Counted from the first letter of the stretch, positions 1-6,694 are shown. The stretch: DNA of 12,571 nucleotides from an uncultured Ruminococcus sp. (GCA_902773065.1 CACYDD010000117.1:1-12571), one strand, 5' to 3'. The notes: generated from the letters alone by a model not told the origin. A program made the numbers and translations.

Positions 1-9
1 CAAATAATC

Positions 10-1263
10 TCATACATACAGATAATCGTTCAGAACAGGCTGTAAACCTTCGGCGGCAATATCACTGTACATTTTTTCAAAGCTTCTGCCGTCATTGATC
101 TCAAATTGCTCATCGCCCTCAGCCGTATCCGACTCCTTTCCGCTGTATTTGCTTTCATGGTCGCCGATACCTGTGGAAACGCCTGCCGAAACCTTTGTTG
201 CGGCTATTTTGACAATATCGTTGCGGAAGCTTTCGCTTTCTCTGGAAGAAACCGTAATACCGACAAACGGCATAAAGATACGGTAAGCACATATCACCTG
301 ACAGAGTTGTGTTTCATGCACATCAAGAGGATTGATTTTATCGTTATTGATGATCGGTCTCAGCCTCGGACAGGAAAGCGACATTTCCGCATGAGGGTAT
401 TTTCTTTGAAGATAATAGACATGGAGTGCGCTTGCCAGTGCATCCTTTCTGAAATCAGAAAGTCCAAGAAGTGCCGAAAATCCAGCACCCCTCATGCCGC
501 CCATCAAGGCTCTTTCCTGTGAATCGAAACGGTACGGCCAGACTCTTTTTTGACCGAAAAGGTGAAGTGTTTCATATTTGTCGGTATCGTATGTTTCCTG
601 AAACACAGTCACATAATCCGCACCGCATTCATGCAGATATCTGTATTCATCTGTATTGACAGGATAAATTTCAAGTCCTACCATGCGGAAATATTTTCTT
701 GCCAGCTTACACGCTTCTCCGATATATTCCACGCCGCTTTTGCCCCGGCTTTCGCCTGTCAGAATGAGGATTTCTTCGATTCCCGAATCGGCAATGACTT
801 TCATTTCATGTTCAATCTGTTCCATATTCAGCTTCATTCTCCGGATATGGTTATAGCAGTTAAAGCCGCAGTAAACACAGTAGTTTTCGCAGTAATTGGC
901 AATATAAAGCGGCGTAAACAGATAGACGGTGTTGCCGAAATGCTTTCCTGTTTCTTCCCTTGCCTTTTGTGCCATCTGTTCAAGAAACGGCTCAGCGGCA
1001 GGGGAGAGAAGTGCCTTGAAATCCTCCAATGTACAGACTTCATGTTCCAGCGCACTAATCACATCACGTTCGGTATATTTGCTGTAATCATAACTGCTGA
1101 CCTGTGACATGACTTTTTCGCAGATATCGGAATTTATCTGCTCCATGCCGGGAAGATATTCCATGTGATTTTTTCTGAAAGACGGGTCGTTTTCAAGGCG
1201 GTGTTTTTTTTCAAGAGCTGCTTCGGACAGATACTCCGAATCAACAAAATATTGGTTATCCAT
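10..1263 (-). CDS. thiH: 2-iminoacetate synthase ThiH (radical SAM tyrosine lyase)
   Basis: ThiH cleaves tyrosine with a radical from S-adenosylmethionine, giving p-cresol and dehydroglycine (2-iminoacetate). ThiG uses the latter to build the thiazole ring of thiamine. The radical SAM cluster motif CENYCVYC is visible, with C125, C129 and C132 in the CxxxCxxC spacing; FTPLYIANYC just before it and the later ILILTGESRGKS stretch are typical of the family. At 417 residues it is a little longer than the E. coli protein (about 377), mostly through its N-terminal region. The ATG start is supported by GAGGAGGGG at good spacing, which overlaps the thiG stop; the gap is 13 bases. It is the last gene of the operon visible here, and the window ends 9 bases after its stop, so a terminator or further thi genes would lie outside. 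ThiH rather than the oxygen-dependent glycine oxidase ThiO fits an anaerobe. The call is firm. Confidence 0.96.
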   Translation of the reverse strand: MDNQYFVDSEYLSEAALEKKHRLENDPSFRKNHMEYLPGMEQINSDICEKVMSQVSSYDYSKYTERDVISALEHEVCTLEDFKALLSPAAEPFLEQMAQKAREETGKHFGNTVYLFTPLYIANYCENYCVYCGFNCYNHIRRMKLNMEQIEHEMKVIADSGIEEILILTGESRGKSGVEYIGEACKLARKYFRMVGLEIYPVNTDEYRYLHECGADYVTVFQETYDTDKYETLHLFGQKRVWPYRFDSQERALMGGMRGAGFSALLGLSDFRKDALASALHVYYLQRKYPHAEMSLSCPRLRPIINNDKINPLDVHETQLCQVICAYRIFMPFVGITVSSRESESFRNDIVKIAATKVSAGVSTGIGDHESKYSGKESDTAEGDEQFEINDGRSFEKMYSDIAAEGLQPVLNDYLYV

Positions 1264-1276
1264 TTTTATCCCCTCC

Positions 1277-2050
1277 TCAGTTATGAAGAAAACCTGTCAA
1301 AGGGTCGGAGGCACTTGCCCCTCTTGAAAGAACACGTCCGGGTTTTGCAAGATAGGCTTTTCTGCCTGCTTCTATTGCACTTCTGAAAGCTGCCGCCATC
1401 AGCGGAAGGTCGCCTGCCGTTGCGAGTGCGGTATTTGCCATAATTGCCGCTGCACCCATTTCCATTGCTTCGCAAGCCTGTGAGGGTCTGCCGATACCTG
1501 CATCAACAATGATGGGCAGATCAATTTCATCGATCAATATCTGAATAAATTCCTTTGTGGCAAGCCCTTTGTTGGAACCGATCGGAGACGCAAGCGGCAT
1601 GACAGCAGAAGCACCTGCATTCACAAGGTCTCTTGCCACATTGAGATCGGGATACATATACGGCAGAACGACAAAACCATCCTTTGCCAGAATTTCGGTT
1701 GCTTTTATTGTTTCGGAGTTGTCGGGAAGGAGATATTTTGTATCTCTCATAATCTCGATTTTGACAAAATTACCGCAGCCGAGTTCTCTTGCCAGTCTTG
1801 CAATACGAACGGCTTCTTCGGCATTTCTTGCACCAGAGGTATTTGGCAGAAGCGTAACACCTTCGGGAATATAATCAAGAATATTCTCGTGCTCCTTTGT
1901 ATTGGCGCGGCGAACCGCAAGGGTGATAATTTCCGCACCTGCATAGTTTACGGCGGCTTCGATCAGTGACAGGGAATATTTTCCCGAACCGAGAATAAAT
2001 CTTGACTGAAATTCATGACCGCCCAGAATAAGCTTATCATTATTACTCAT
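1277..2050 (-). CDS. thiG: Thiazole synthase ThiG
   Basis: ThiG condenses deoxyxylulose 5-phosphate, dehydroglycine and the sulfur carried on ThiS thiocarboxylate to form thiazole phosphate. The protein is a TIM barrel of 257 residues, close to the usual length. Family signatures include FILGSGKY near residues 19-25, the Schiff-base lysine in GNFVKIEI (about K97), [14 protein letters not shown], and [15 protein letters not shown] near the C-terminus. I start it at the ATG of [11 protein letters not shown], because AAAGGAG lies 8 bases before it; an ATG eight codons further upstream (position 2074) has no comparable site. It follows the rhodanese gene by 27 bases and precedes thiH by 13 bases, so all are probably translated from one TPP-controlled transcript. 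No broken or missing motifs were seen. Confidence 0.96.
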   Translation of the reverse strand: MSNNDKLILGGHEFQSRFILGSGKYSLSLIEAAVNYAGAEIITLAVRRANTKEHENILDYIPEGVTLLPNTSGARNAEEAVRIARLARELGCGNFVKIEIMRDTKYLLPDNSETIKATEILAKDGFVVLPYMYPDLNVARDLVNAGASAVMPLASPIGSNKGLATKEFIQILIDEIDLPIIVDAGIGRPSQACEAMEMGAAAIMANTALATAGDLPLMAAAFRSAIEAGRKAYLAKPGRVLSRGASASDPLTGFLHN

Positions 2051-2077
2051 ACTAATGCTCCTTTGATATATCAATTA

Positions 2078-2383
2078 TCATTCATCAGGCTGTGACAGCC
2101 TGAAACGCATATATTCACGGTATCCGCCTGTCAGGTCACAGACATCATAGCCTGCATCCGAAAGCAGCTCCGCTATTTCTGCACTGTAATCACCGACCTG
2201 ACAGAACAGATAAATTTTTCTGTCTTTCGGCAGAGCATAAAGCTCAGTGATATTTTCCATCGGAATGTTGACCGCACTGTCTATCGTACCGAAATTATAC
2301 AATTCCCTGCTCCGCAGATCAACAAGAATGTCATCATCATTGTGTTGCTTGATGTATTCACATATATTTTGCTTTGAAATCAT
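2078..2383 (-). CDS. Single-domain rhodanese-like sulfurtransferase in the thiazole operon
   Basis: This is a 101-residue protein made of one rhodanese domain. It has the VDLRSRELYNFGTIDSAVNIP region typical of the fold near residues 21-41. The active-site loop CQVGDYS has its candidate persulfide cysteine at C61, and GYDVCDLTGGYREYM lies near the C-terminus. The loop fits the CxxGxxS pattern, but an aspartate stands where many active rhodaneses have arginine. A clear TAAGGAG site overlaps the thiF stop codon 8 bases before the ATG. It sits between thiF and thiG with very short gaps, so it is almost certainly co-transcribed. In E. coli the rhodanese domain of ThiI passes sulfur towards ThiS; I infer that this stand-alone domain may do the same for the ThiF-activated ThiS. 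Its exact sulfur donor cannot be read from the sequence. Confidence 0.88.
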   Translation of the reverse strand: MISKQNICEYIKQHNDDDILVDLRSRELYNFGTIDSAVNIPMENITELYALPKDRKIYLFCQVGDYSAEIAELLSDAGYDVCDLTGGYREYMRFRLSQPDE

Positions 2384-2394
2384 ATTTTAGCTCC

Positions 2395-3210
2395 TTAAAA
2401 TGAACATGATTTTACTTCATATTCTTCTCTGTTGTTGTTCAGTGAAAGAATGGAAGGTGCATTGCCGCATACGGCACAGTCGGGGTCGGAGTGGGGGATC
2501 GCGGTAACTTTTGATACCATGCTTAGTCCGTCTATGGTAAATACCCTGCCCGTGAGCAGATCACCTGCACCGATAAGATATTTGACCGCTTCCAGTGCCT
2601 GAACACTTCCGACGATACCTGTCACAGCACCTAAAACGCCTGCCTGCGAGCAGGTCATGGTTTCCTGTGGCGGCGGTACACTGCCGAGAAGACAGCGCAG
2701 ACATGGTCCTTTTTTCGGCACATAGGTTATAGCCTGTCCCTCAAATCTGACTACCCCTGCGTGTGAATACGGTTTTTTTGCGAGGACACACGCATCATTA
2801 ATGAGAAATTTTGTTTCAAAACGGTCTGTGCAGTCAATGACAAAATCATACATTGCTATAATATCGGTAATATTGTCAGGTGTTATTTTTTCGTTGTGCA
2901 GACGGACGTTGATATCGGGATTCAGTTCTTTGACAGATAATTCTGCCGAAACTGTTTTCTTCATTCCCGTGCGGCCTGTTTTATGGATTACCTGACGCTG
3001 TAAATTGGAAATTTCAACCTTGTCATAATCTGCAATACCAATCGTCCCCACGCCTGCCGCCGCAAGGTAAATAATCGCAGCAGAGCCGAGCGCGCCTGCA
3101 CCGATCACCAGAACACCTGACTGCAATAATTTTTTCTGACCGGACACACCTATTTCTTTCAGCACAAAATGTCTTGCATAACGCTGTGCCTGTTCCTGAC
3201 CGAGAACCAT
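2395..3210 (-). CDS. thiF: ThiS adenylyltransferase ThiF (E1-like)
   Basis: ThiF is an E1-like enzyme that adenylates the C-terminal glycine of ThiS so that sulfur can be loaded as a thiocarboxylate. Its 271 residues show the nucleotide-binding GAGALGS (about 37-43), the ISNLQRQ motif, IDCTDRF, paired CxxC motifs for structural zinc (CLRC about 169-172 and CAVC about 244-247), and the MTCSQAGVLGAVTGI segment. That segment holds the cysteine equivalent to the one that E. coli ThiF links to ThiS. I chose the ATG of MVLGQEQAQRYARHF because it lies one base after the thiS stop and has GGGAGGCGG in front. An upstream in-frame ATG at 3228 lies inside thiS. The related MoeB has the same fold, but the flanking thiS, thiG and thiH and the riboswitch settle the role. 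Confidence 0.94.
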   Translation of the reverse strand: MVLGQEQAQRYARHFVLKEIGVSGQKKLLQSGVLVIGAGALGSAAIIYLAAAGVGTIGIADYDKVEISNLQRQVIHKTGRTGMKKTVSAELSVKELNPDINVRLHNEKITPDNITDIIAMYDFVIDCTDRFETKFLINDACVLAKKPYSHAGVVRFEGQAITYVPKKGPCLRCLLGSVPPPQETMTCSQAGVLGAVTGIVGSVQALEAVKYLIGAGDLLTGRVFTIDGLSMVSKVTAIPHSDPDCAVCGNAPSILSLNNNREEYEVKSCSF

Positions 3211-3211
3211 A

Positions 3212-3406
3212 TCAGCCGCCTCCCACAAAGCTCACGATTTCTACAGTATCGCTGTCTTCCAGAACCACAGCATCATACTGTGATTTCGGCACGATCTCAC
3301 CGTTGCGCTCCACAGCAATACGGGCTGTGCTGTAATTTGTTTCGCTCAGATACTGAGCAATTGTTTTTCCTGAAACGTCAAGTTCGTTTCCGTTGATTTT
3401 AACCAT
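3212..3406 (-). CDS. thiS: Sulfur carrier protein ThiS
   Basis: ThiS is a small ubiquitin-like sulfur carrier. Its C-terminal glycine is adenylated by ThiF, converted to a thiocarboxylate and used by ThiG. The 64-residue product starts MVKINGNELDV and ends DTVEIVSFVGGG, so it keeps the essential C-terminal Gly-Gly. The ATG at 3404-3406 is preceded by GGGAGG at suitable spacing. An in-frame ATG at 3424 is rejected because it falls in the U-tract of the upstream terminator. It is the first gene of the operon, and the terminator and TPP riboswitch lie directly upstream. Its stop is separated from the thiF start by one base, which suggests translational coupling of the carrier and its activating enzyme. 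Confidence 0.95.
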   Translation of the reverse strand: MVKINGNELDVSGKTIAQYLSETNYSTARIAVERNGEIVPKSQYDAVVLEDSDTVEIVSFVGGG

Positions 3407-3423
3407 ATTATGATTACCTCCCA

Positions 3424-3456
3424 TAAAAATAAGGAGTCTCCAACACGGAAACTCCT
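3424..3456 (-). terminator. Intrinsic terminator in the thi leader (riboswitch expression platform)
   Basis: On the minus strand AGGAGTTTCC, loop GTGTT and GGAGACTCCT form a 10-pair stem with one G-U pair, followed directly by TTATTTTTA. It lies between the TPP aptamer and the thiS ribosome binding site. It is therefore well placed to stop transcription when TPP is bound and to allow read-through when it is not. I did not identify the competing antiterminator pairing with confidence. Confidence 0.88.
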
Positions 3457-3471
3457 CATAAAGCTTTCATT

Positions 3472-3561
3472 CACAAGTCCCTACGTTGGCATTATCCAAA
3501 TCAGGTTACGGGTCGAAGGTCACACCTTCCTCTCAGCCTGTACTGCAAGCTCCCCTTTTGG
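3472..3561 (-). promoter_or_regulatory. TPP riboswitch aptamer (THI element)
   Basis: Read on the minus strand, this stretch has the conserved blocks of the thiamine pyrophosphate riboswitch in order: GGGGAGC near the 5' end, CTGAGAGG (3529-3536), ACCTGAT, and GGATAATGCCAACGTAGGGA (3478-3497). The outer ends CAAAAG and CTTGTG can pair to close helix P1 with one mismatch. It is followed by an intrinsic terminator and then thiS. This supports feedback control of the operon by TPP, the pathway end product, through premature termination. Confidence 0.97.
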
Positions 3562-3650
3562 TCAATATTGTCAATTTAAGCAGAAACAACTCGGTGATTA
3601 TTACTTATTCTTTGCCACTTTCATTGACACGATTGTTTTTTGATACATAT

Positions 3651-3679
3651 ATTCTATCACAATATTCTATAGCTGTCAA
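3651..3679 (-). promoter_or_regulatory. Sigma-A type promoter of the thi operon
   Basis: On the minus strand a perfect -35 TTGACA (3674-3679) is followed, after exactly 17 bases, by the -10 TAGAAT (3651-3656). Transcription would begin near 3644. This gives a leader of about 238 bases to the thiS start, including some 80 bases before the aptamer in which I see no further structure. A small perfect hairpin, GTGCG-TGAC-CGCAC (3694-3707), lies just upstream of the -35; its role is unknown. Confidence 0.85.
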
Positions 3680-3814
3680 GCCGATATAATGTTTGTGCGT
3701 GACCGCACTGGACTATTTCGTGCTTAAGTTTTTGAGAACCATAATTTTATTGCTGCGCCATAAAGTCCCAGAAAAATTTTACACCAACAAATCTCATGTA
3801 AAATAACACTATGG

Positions 3815-3840
3815 AAAAAATTTAACGGCATAAATTTTTT
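3815..3840. repeat. Perfect AT-rich inverted repeat upstream of the DUF2935 gene
   Basis: AAAAAATTTA (3815-3824) and TAAATTTTTT (3831-3840) form a perfect 10-base inverted repeat around ACGGCA. It lies 8 bases upstream of the TATAAT at 3849-3854 and overlaps the place where a -35 box would be. It could be an operator or an activator site. As a terminator for a plus-strand transcript it has no gene to serve, since none lies upstream on that strand in this spacer. The rest of the spacer between the thi promoter and this repeat shows no gene. Confidence 0.6.
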
Positions 3841-3848
3841 TCTTTACA

Positions 3849-3854
3849 TATAAT
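3849..3854 (+). promoter_or_regulatory. Likely -10 box of the DUF2935 gene
   Basis: A consensus TATAAT lies 35 bases before the chosen ATG. No acceptable -35 hexamer is found 16 to 18 bases upstream; that position is taken by the inverted repeat at 3815-3840. If this is the promoter, it is either weak or needs an activator. Confidence 0.5.
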
Positions 3855-3889
3855 GCATTGATACTTACATTTTGAAGGAGAATGCTTAT

Positions 3890-4780
3890 ATGGATATAAG
3901 TAATTATGTGTCAAATTCATTGGAGCTGCATCTTTTTTTCGGACGTATCATGAAGGAACACGCCCTGTTTTTAAAAGCAGGCTTCACTCCTGTCGATACA
4001 TCCTTTGCGTGCAGAGCGGAATATTTCAAGAACGAATTTGAACGGCTTTTAAGTCAGGCTATATCACTTAGCAACGGTATCATAAACTCAAAAATTCTTG
4101 AGTCCAATGAGCTAATCACAGACTTCACCGCCTTAGCTGAAAAGCAAACAGAGAATTTCACAGGAATTGCCATCAATAAAAGTCTTACAAGCAGAGAACG
4201 GCAGCTCAGAAGCGGCTCTGCAGAATGCTTCGGCAATGAAAAATACCGTCAGGTAAAAAGTCTGAACAAAACTGCTGTTAATTTACTTAACGGATTGATA
4301 GCATTTAAGGAAAATATTTTGAATAACGTGTTGAATTGCAGAATGTTTACAATGAATTACCCTCTGTTAATTGAGCATATCATACGAGAAGCGAAGCTGT
4401 ACCGGGGATATATCAACTCACTTGAGGAAAACGGCTGCTTGACCGAACAGTCTATGAAGGAAGTGGAATGCTTCTGGAACAAAATTATGATGGAACACGC
4501 AATGTTTATACGAGGACTTCTCGATCCGACCGAGAATGAGCTGTTCAATTCAGCAGATAATTTTGCAAAGGATTACGCAAAATTGCTGGAAGCCTGCAAC
4601 CGGGCTCAGTCACAGACAATGACAGAGGAATCGCTCAAAGAAACCGTTAAATTCCGGGATTTCAAGCAGGCAGGCACACAGGGGATTGAGCAATGTAAAA
4701 TACGCTCTGTCATTCTGCCGCTTTTGGCTGACCATGTTCTGCGCGAGGCAAACCATTATATCAGATTGCTAAAATCTTAA
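3890..4780 (+). CDS. DUF2935-type helical protein with two internal repeats
   Basis: The 296-residue product resembles the DUF2935 family of Clostridia and bacilli, whose function is unknown. It is an all-helical protein that repeats itself. The first half has RIMKEHALFLKAGF (19-32) and PLLIEHIIREAKLY (158-171). The second half has KIMMEHAMFIRGLLDPTENE (198-217) and PLLADHVLREANHY (277-290). The paired Glu-His and Asp-His positions in each half (E23/H24, E162/H163, E202/H203, D281/H282) suggest a metal-binding four-helix fold such as hemerythrin or ferritin, but this is inference. No signal peptide or membrane segment is seen. The ATG at 3890 follows AAGGAG by 9 bases; an in-frame TTG at 3872 precedes that site and is rejected. 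The stop codon lies in the end of a foldback element, so the original C-terminus may have been slightly different. It is transcribed away from the thi operon and has no operon partner. Confidence 0.82.
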   Translation: MDISNYVSNSLELHLFFGRIMKEHALFLKAGFTPVDTSFACRAEYFKNEFERLLSQAISLSNGIINSKILESNELITDFTALAEKQTENFTGIAINKSLTSRERQLRSGSAECFGNEKYRQVKSLNKTAVNLLNGLIAFKENILNNVLNCRMFTMNYPLLIEHIIREAKLYRGYINSLEENGCLTEQSMKEVECFWNKIMMEHAMFIRGLLDPTENELFNSADNFAKDYAKLLEACNRAQSQTMTEESLKETVKFRDFKQAGTQGIEQCKIRSVILPLLADHVLREANHYIRLLKS

Positions 4781-4956
4781 GGAAGCACTGATTAAATCTG
4801 GTGCGTAAGATGTTTAGCAAAATTTTTCGTTAGATTGTATCAAAATTTTGCAGGAATACTGTCGTATTTCAAAAAATTTTGGTGCAAGATAACGGAAAAT
4901 TTGCAAGCAGATTACGTGCCAAGCCGTTAGGCGTGATTTATTTAGTGATTCCTTAA
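4777..4956. mobile_element. 180-base foldback, MITE-like element
   Basis: The two ends are imperfect 22-base inverted repeats (4777-4798 and 4935-4956) that match at 19 of 22 positions; they begin TTAAGGAAGCACTGATTA and, read inward on the other strand, TTAAGGAATCACTAAATA. Inner parts also pair: GCAAAATTTTTCGTT near 4817 against the complement GCAAATTTTCCGTT near 4904, and GGAATAC-TGTC-GTATTTC at the centre (4852-4870). The whole unit could fold into one long imperfect hairpin. No credible protein is encoded. Short length, terminal inverted repeats and location in a spacer fit a non-autonomous mobile element. TTAA or TA at both ends might be the target duplication, but no longer direct repeat flanks it. 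Confidence 0.68.
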
Positions 4957-4996
4957 ATTGATTATGAAAAACTAACCCATTGCAGCTTACAGAAAA

Positions 4997-5025
4997 CCGC
5001 CCGACCTTGTTTTGAGGCCGGGCGG
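4997..5025 (-). terminator. GC-rich intrinsic terminator downstream of the flavodoxin operon
   Basis: On the minus strand CCGCCCGGCC, a 9-base loop and GGTCGGGCGG form a 10-pair stem with one G-U pair, followed by TTTTCTGT. It probably ends the minus-strand transcript of the SDR, flavodoxin and lipoprotein remnant. On the plus strand the hairpin lacks a U-tract, so termination of the DUF2935 transcript there is less certain. Confidence 0.7.
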
Positions 5026-5073
5026 CATTGTCCAATAAGAAGAATGATTCATTATATACACAATAAGCAAGGT

Positions 5074-5244
5074 TTATTTTTTGACTGTCACTGTGACTTT
5101 GGCAGTTCTTTTTCTTCCGGTTGCTCCTTTATGGTTTTAATTTTGAGGAATTCACAACCTGCCAGGGTAAAAAACTACTGATTGAGGCAATCATAGAAAT
5201 CACACTGCGAACAGCATAATTGTTTGACAGCAGATTTTCTTCAT
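5074..5244 (-). pseudogene. Frameshifted remnant of a small lipoprotein gene
   Basis: An ATG at 5242-5244 overlaps the flavodoxin stop in an ATGA arrangement, as in coupled genes. It reads MKKICCQTIMLFAV and then stops. In the next frame the sense continues VISMIASISSF, and in the third frame FTLAGCEFLKIK. Joined, these give a lipoprotein signal peptide: a lysine-rich start, a hydrophobic core and an LAGC lipobox. The two breaks fall at a GTGT dinucleotide repeat and at a run of six T, both slippage-prone sites. After the lipobox the reading runs TIKEQPEEKELPKSQ to a TGA at 5088-5090. One more shift would instead give an ending AKVTVTVKK with a TAA at 5074. The product of the ancestor is not recognisable. 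The remnant is short, so most of the mature domain may have been lost. Sequencing error at the T run is an alternative for one break but not easily for both. Confidence 0.6.
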
Positions 5245-5756
5245 TTTACTGCTTTCTCTGCCCAATTTTTAATCTGTGCTTCTGACGAGGGAGTCTTGCC
5301 GCCCTGAACAGCAAGACTGTCACCGATTTTCGCTCCCCTGCAGGCATCCTTTATCGCTTTGGGTACGCCGCCTAAACCGGAGCCTTCGTGGGTAACTGCA
5401 TAGTGGATAGTTTTGCCTGAGAAATCGAGCTTTTCAAGCTGTGTATAGAGTGCCATGGGGTATATTCCCCACCAGTTCGGCCCTACCACAAAAATATTAT
5501 CGTAATCCTCCACACTGTCAAGATATTTCTTCAATTCGGGACGGGCTTTTGCTCTTAGTTCTGCCTTCGCTTCCTCAATGCAAACATTATAGTCGGTATC
5601 ATATGGCTTGAGCGTATCGACCTCAAATACATCTGCACCGACTGCATCTCTGATATACTCTGCGATCAATTCTGCATTACCTTTTTCAAGGTGTTTAATA
5701 ATGCCGCTTACATAATTCTGTCCACGTCTGGAATAGTAAATAATTAAATTTTTCAT
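5241..5756 (-). CDS. Flavodoxin-like protein
   Basis: The product is a 171-residue cytoplasmic flavodoxin-fold protein that probably binds FMN and carries electrons. The N-terminal strand and phosphate loop read NLIIYYSRRGQNYVSG (3-18), a variant of the flavodoxin S/T-rich loop. GPNWWGIYPMAL (92-103) and THEGSGLGG (122-130) match the FMN-contacting loops seen in this group. The ATG of MKNLIIYYSRR is preceded by AAGGAGG at ideal spacing; an upstream in-frame ATG at 5783 is not. It lies 80 bases after the SDR gene on the same strand and is probably co-transcribed with it. This suggests a redox pair, but the partner and substrate are unknown. It overlaps the start of a broken lipoprotein gene by 4 bases. 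Confidence 0.85.
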   Translation of the reverse strand: MKNLIIYYSRRGQNYVSGIIKHLEKGNAELIAEYIRDAVGADVFEVDTLKPYDTDYNVCIEEAKAELRAKARPELKKYLDSVEDYDNIFVVGPNWWGIYPMALYTQLEKLDFSGKTIHYAVTHEGSGLGGVPKAIKDACRGAKIGDSLAVQGGKTPSSEAQIKNWAEKAVK

Positions 5757-5836
5757 TTTGTCCTCCTTGATCAGTTGAAGCAATGATTCATGTTATTAGA
5801 TTTTTCACCATTCAAATGTTTGGTTTTTAAAGATGA

Positions 5837-6661
5837 TTACGGTTTCAAAGGACCGTAGAAATAGCTTGCTGTCGCACCACCGTCAATCAGGAAATCTGAG
5901 CCTGTGATAAATGCTCCACGGCTGTCCATCACAAGTTCAGCAAGACTTGCTACCTCATCCGCCGTTCCGGGACGACCGGCAGGGCATTTCGCAAACATAT
6001 TTTTGTAGAAATCACCGCGAGGTCCGTTAAACTCGTCGATTGCAAGCGGTGTAACAATAATACCGGGGGAGATCGAGTTGATCCTTGCACCACGTTCGCC
6101 CCATCTGACAGCCTCATACATCACACGCTTAACATTGCAGCGTTTTGCAAGCTGATAGGCATGGAGTGTGTCACGGATATTTTTCGGCTGTAATACCTCT
6201 AAGGTCAATAGTTCCTCTGTCGGAGTGGCAGCAAGCTGCTGGTCAATTTCTTCACCAAGAGCTGGCATACGGTGTCCTGACTGACTGGAGATCGTCACGC
6301 CCGTACCGCCTTCTTTTATCACCTTGCCTACTTCTTCCAGCAATACAGAAGTACCGTAAAGGTCAACCTTTAAGATCGTTTCAATCGGAGCTTGCGAGGG
6401 AGAAACGCCTGCTGCATTGATAAGATGAGCGATCTCACCGTATTTCTGTGCCTCGGCAATCAGATTCAATATAGATTCTCTTGATGACAGGTCACATTCT
6501 GTAAAAACAGCATCAAAGCCTGCTTCATTCATGATTTTTGTAATTGATTCACCGTTTGCTTTGTTCTTGTCACCAATCACAAGCTTTTTACCTATTGATA
6601 TTCTGCGTGCGATCGCCATACCGATCTGTCCTGCACCAGTTAAAATAACTACATCCTTCAT
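5837..6661 (-). CDS. SDR family NAD(P)-dependent oxidoreductase
   Basis: This is a 274-residue short-chain dehydrogenase/reductase. The dinucleotide-binding TGAGQIG is at 8-14, followed by an aspartate at the end of the second strand (IGDKN, D31), which favours NAD over NADP by family rule. NAAG is at 82-85, the catalytic serine lies in TISSQSG (123-129), and the YxxxK pair is Y169 and K173. The C-terminal PGIIVTPLA and GSDFLIDGGA segments are also typical. The distance from serine to tyrosine is about 40 residues, where most classical members have about 13, because of a glutamate-rich insert at 131-160. The substrate cannot be told. The ATG has GCGAGG about 9 bases upstream. A promoter (6695-6723) lies 34 bases before the start, making this the first gene of an operon with the flavodoxin. 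Confidence 0.9.
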   Translation of the reverse strand: MKDVVILTGAGQIGMAIARRISIGKKLVIGDKNKANGESITKIMNEAGFDAVFTECDLSSRESILNLIAEAQKYGEIAHLINAAGVSPSQAPIETILKVDLYGTSVLLEEVGKVIKEGGTGVTISSQSGHRMPALGEEIDQQLAATPTEELLTLEVLQPKNIRDTLHAYQLAKRCNVKRVMYEAVRWGERGARINSISPGIIVTPLAIDEFNGPRGDFYKNMFAKCPAGRPGTADEVASLAELVMDSRGAFITGSDFLIDGGATASYFYGPLKP

Positions 6662-6694
6662 CGTAAGATACCTCGCTTTCAGTATTATGATGAT

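Noticed and set aside
106..1107. Several open frames on the plus strand opposite thiH
   Set aside because: They overlap a clear thiH gene, lack ribosome binding sites and show no domain features.
2395..3406. A ubiquitin-like protein plus an E1-like enzyme, as in some antiphage conjugation systems
   Set aside because: The pair is followed by thiG and thiH and preceded by a TPP riboswitch, and no E2-like or peptidase partner is present. It is the ordinary ThiS-ThiF pair.
3685..3690. A TATAAT on the plus strand upstream of the DUF2935 gene
   Set aside because: No -35 hexamer lies at proper spacing and it is about 200 bases from the gene; the TATAAT at 3849 is better placed.
4814..5035. A 73-codon open frame on the minus strand across the foldback element
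   Set aside because: It has no good ribosome binding site, runs through a GC-rich terminator and then into an inverted-repeat element, and shows no recognisable domain. The frame is better explained as chance within a repeat.
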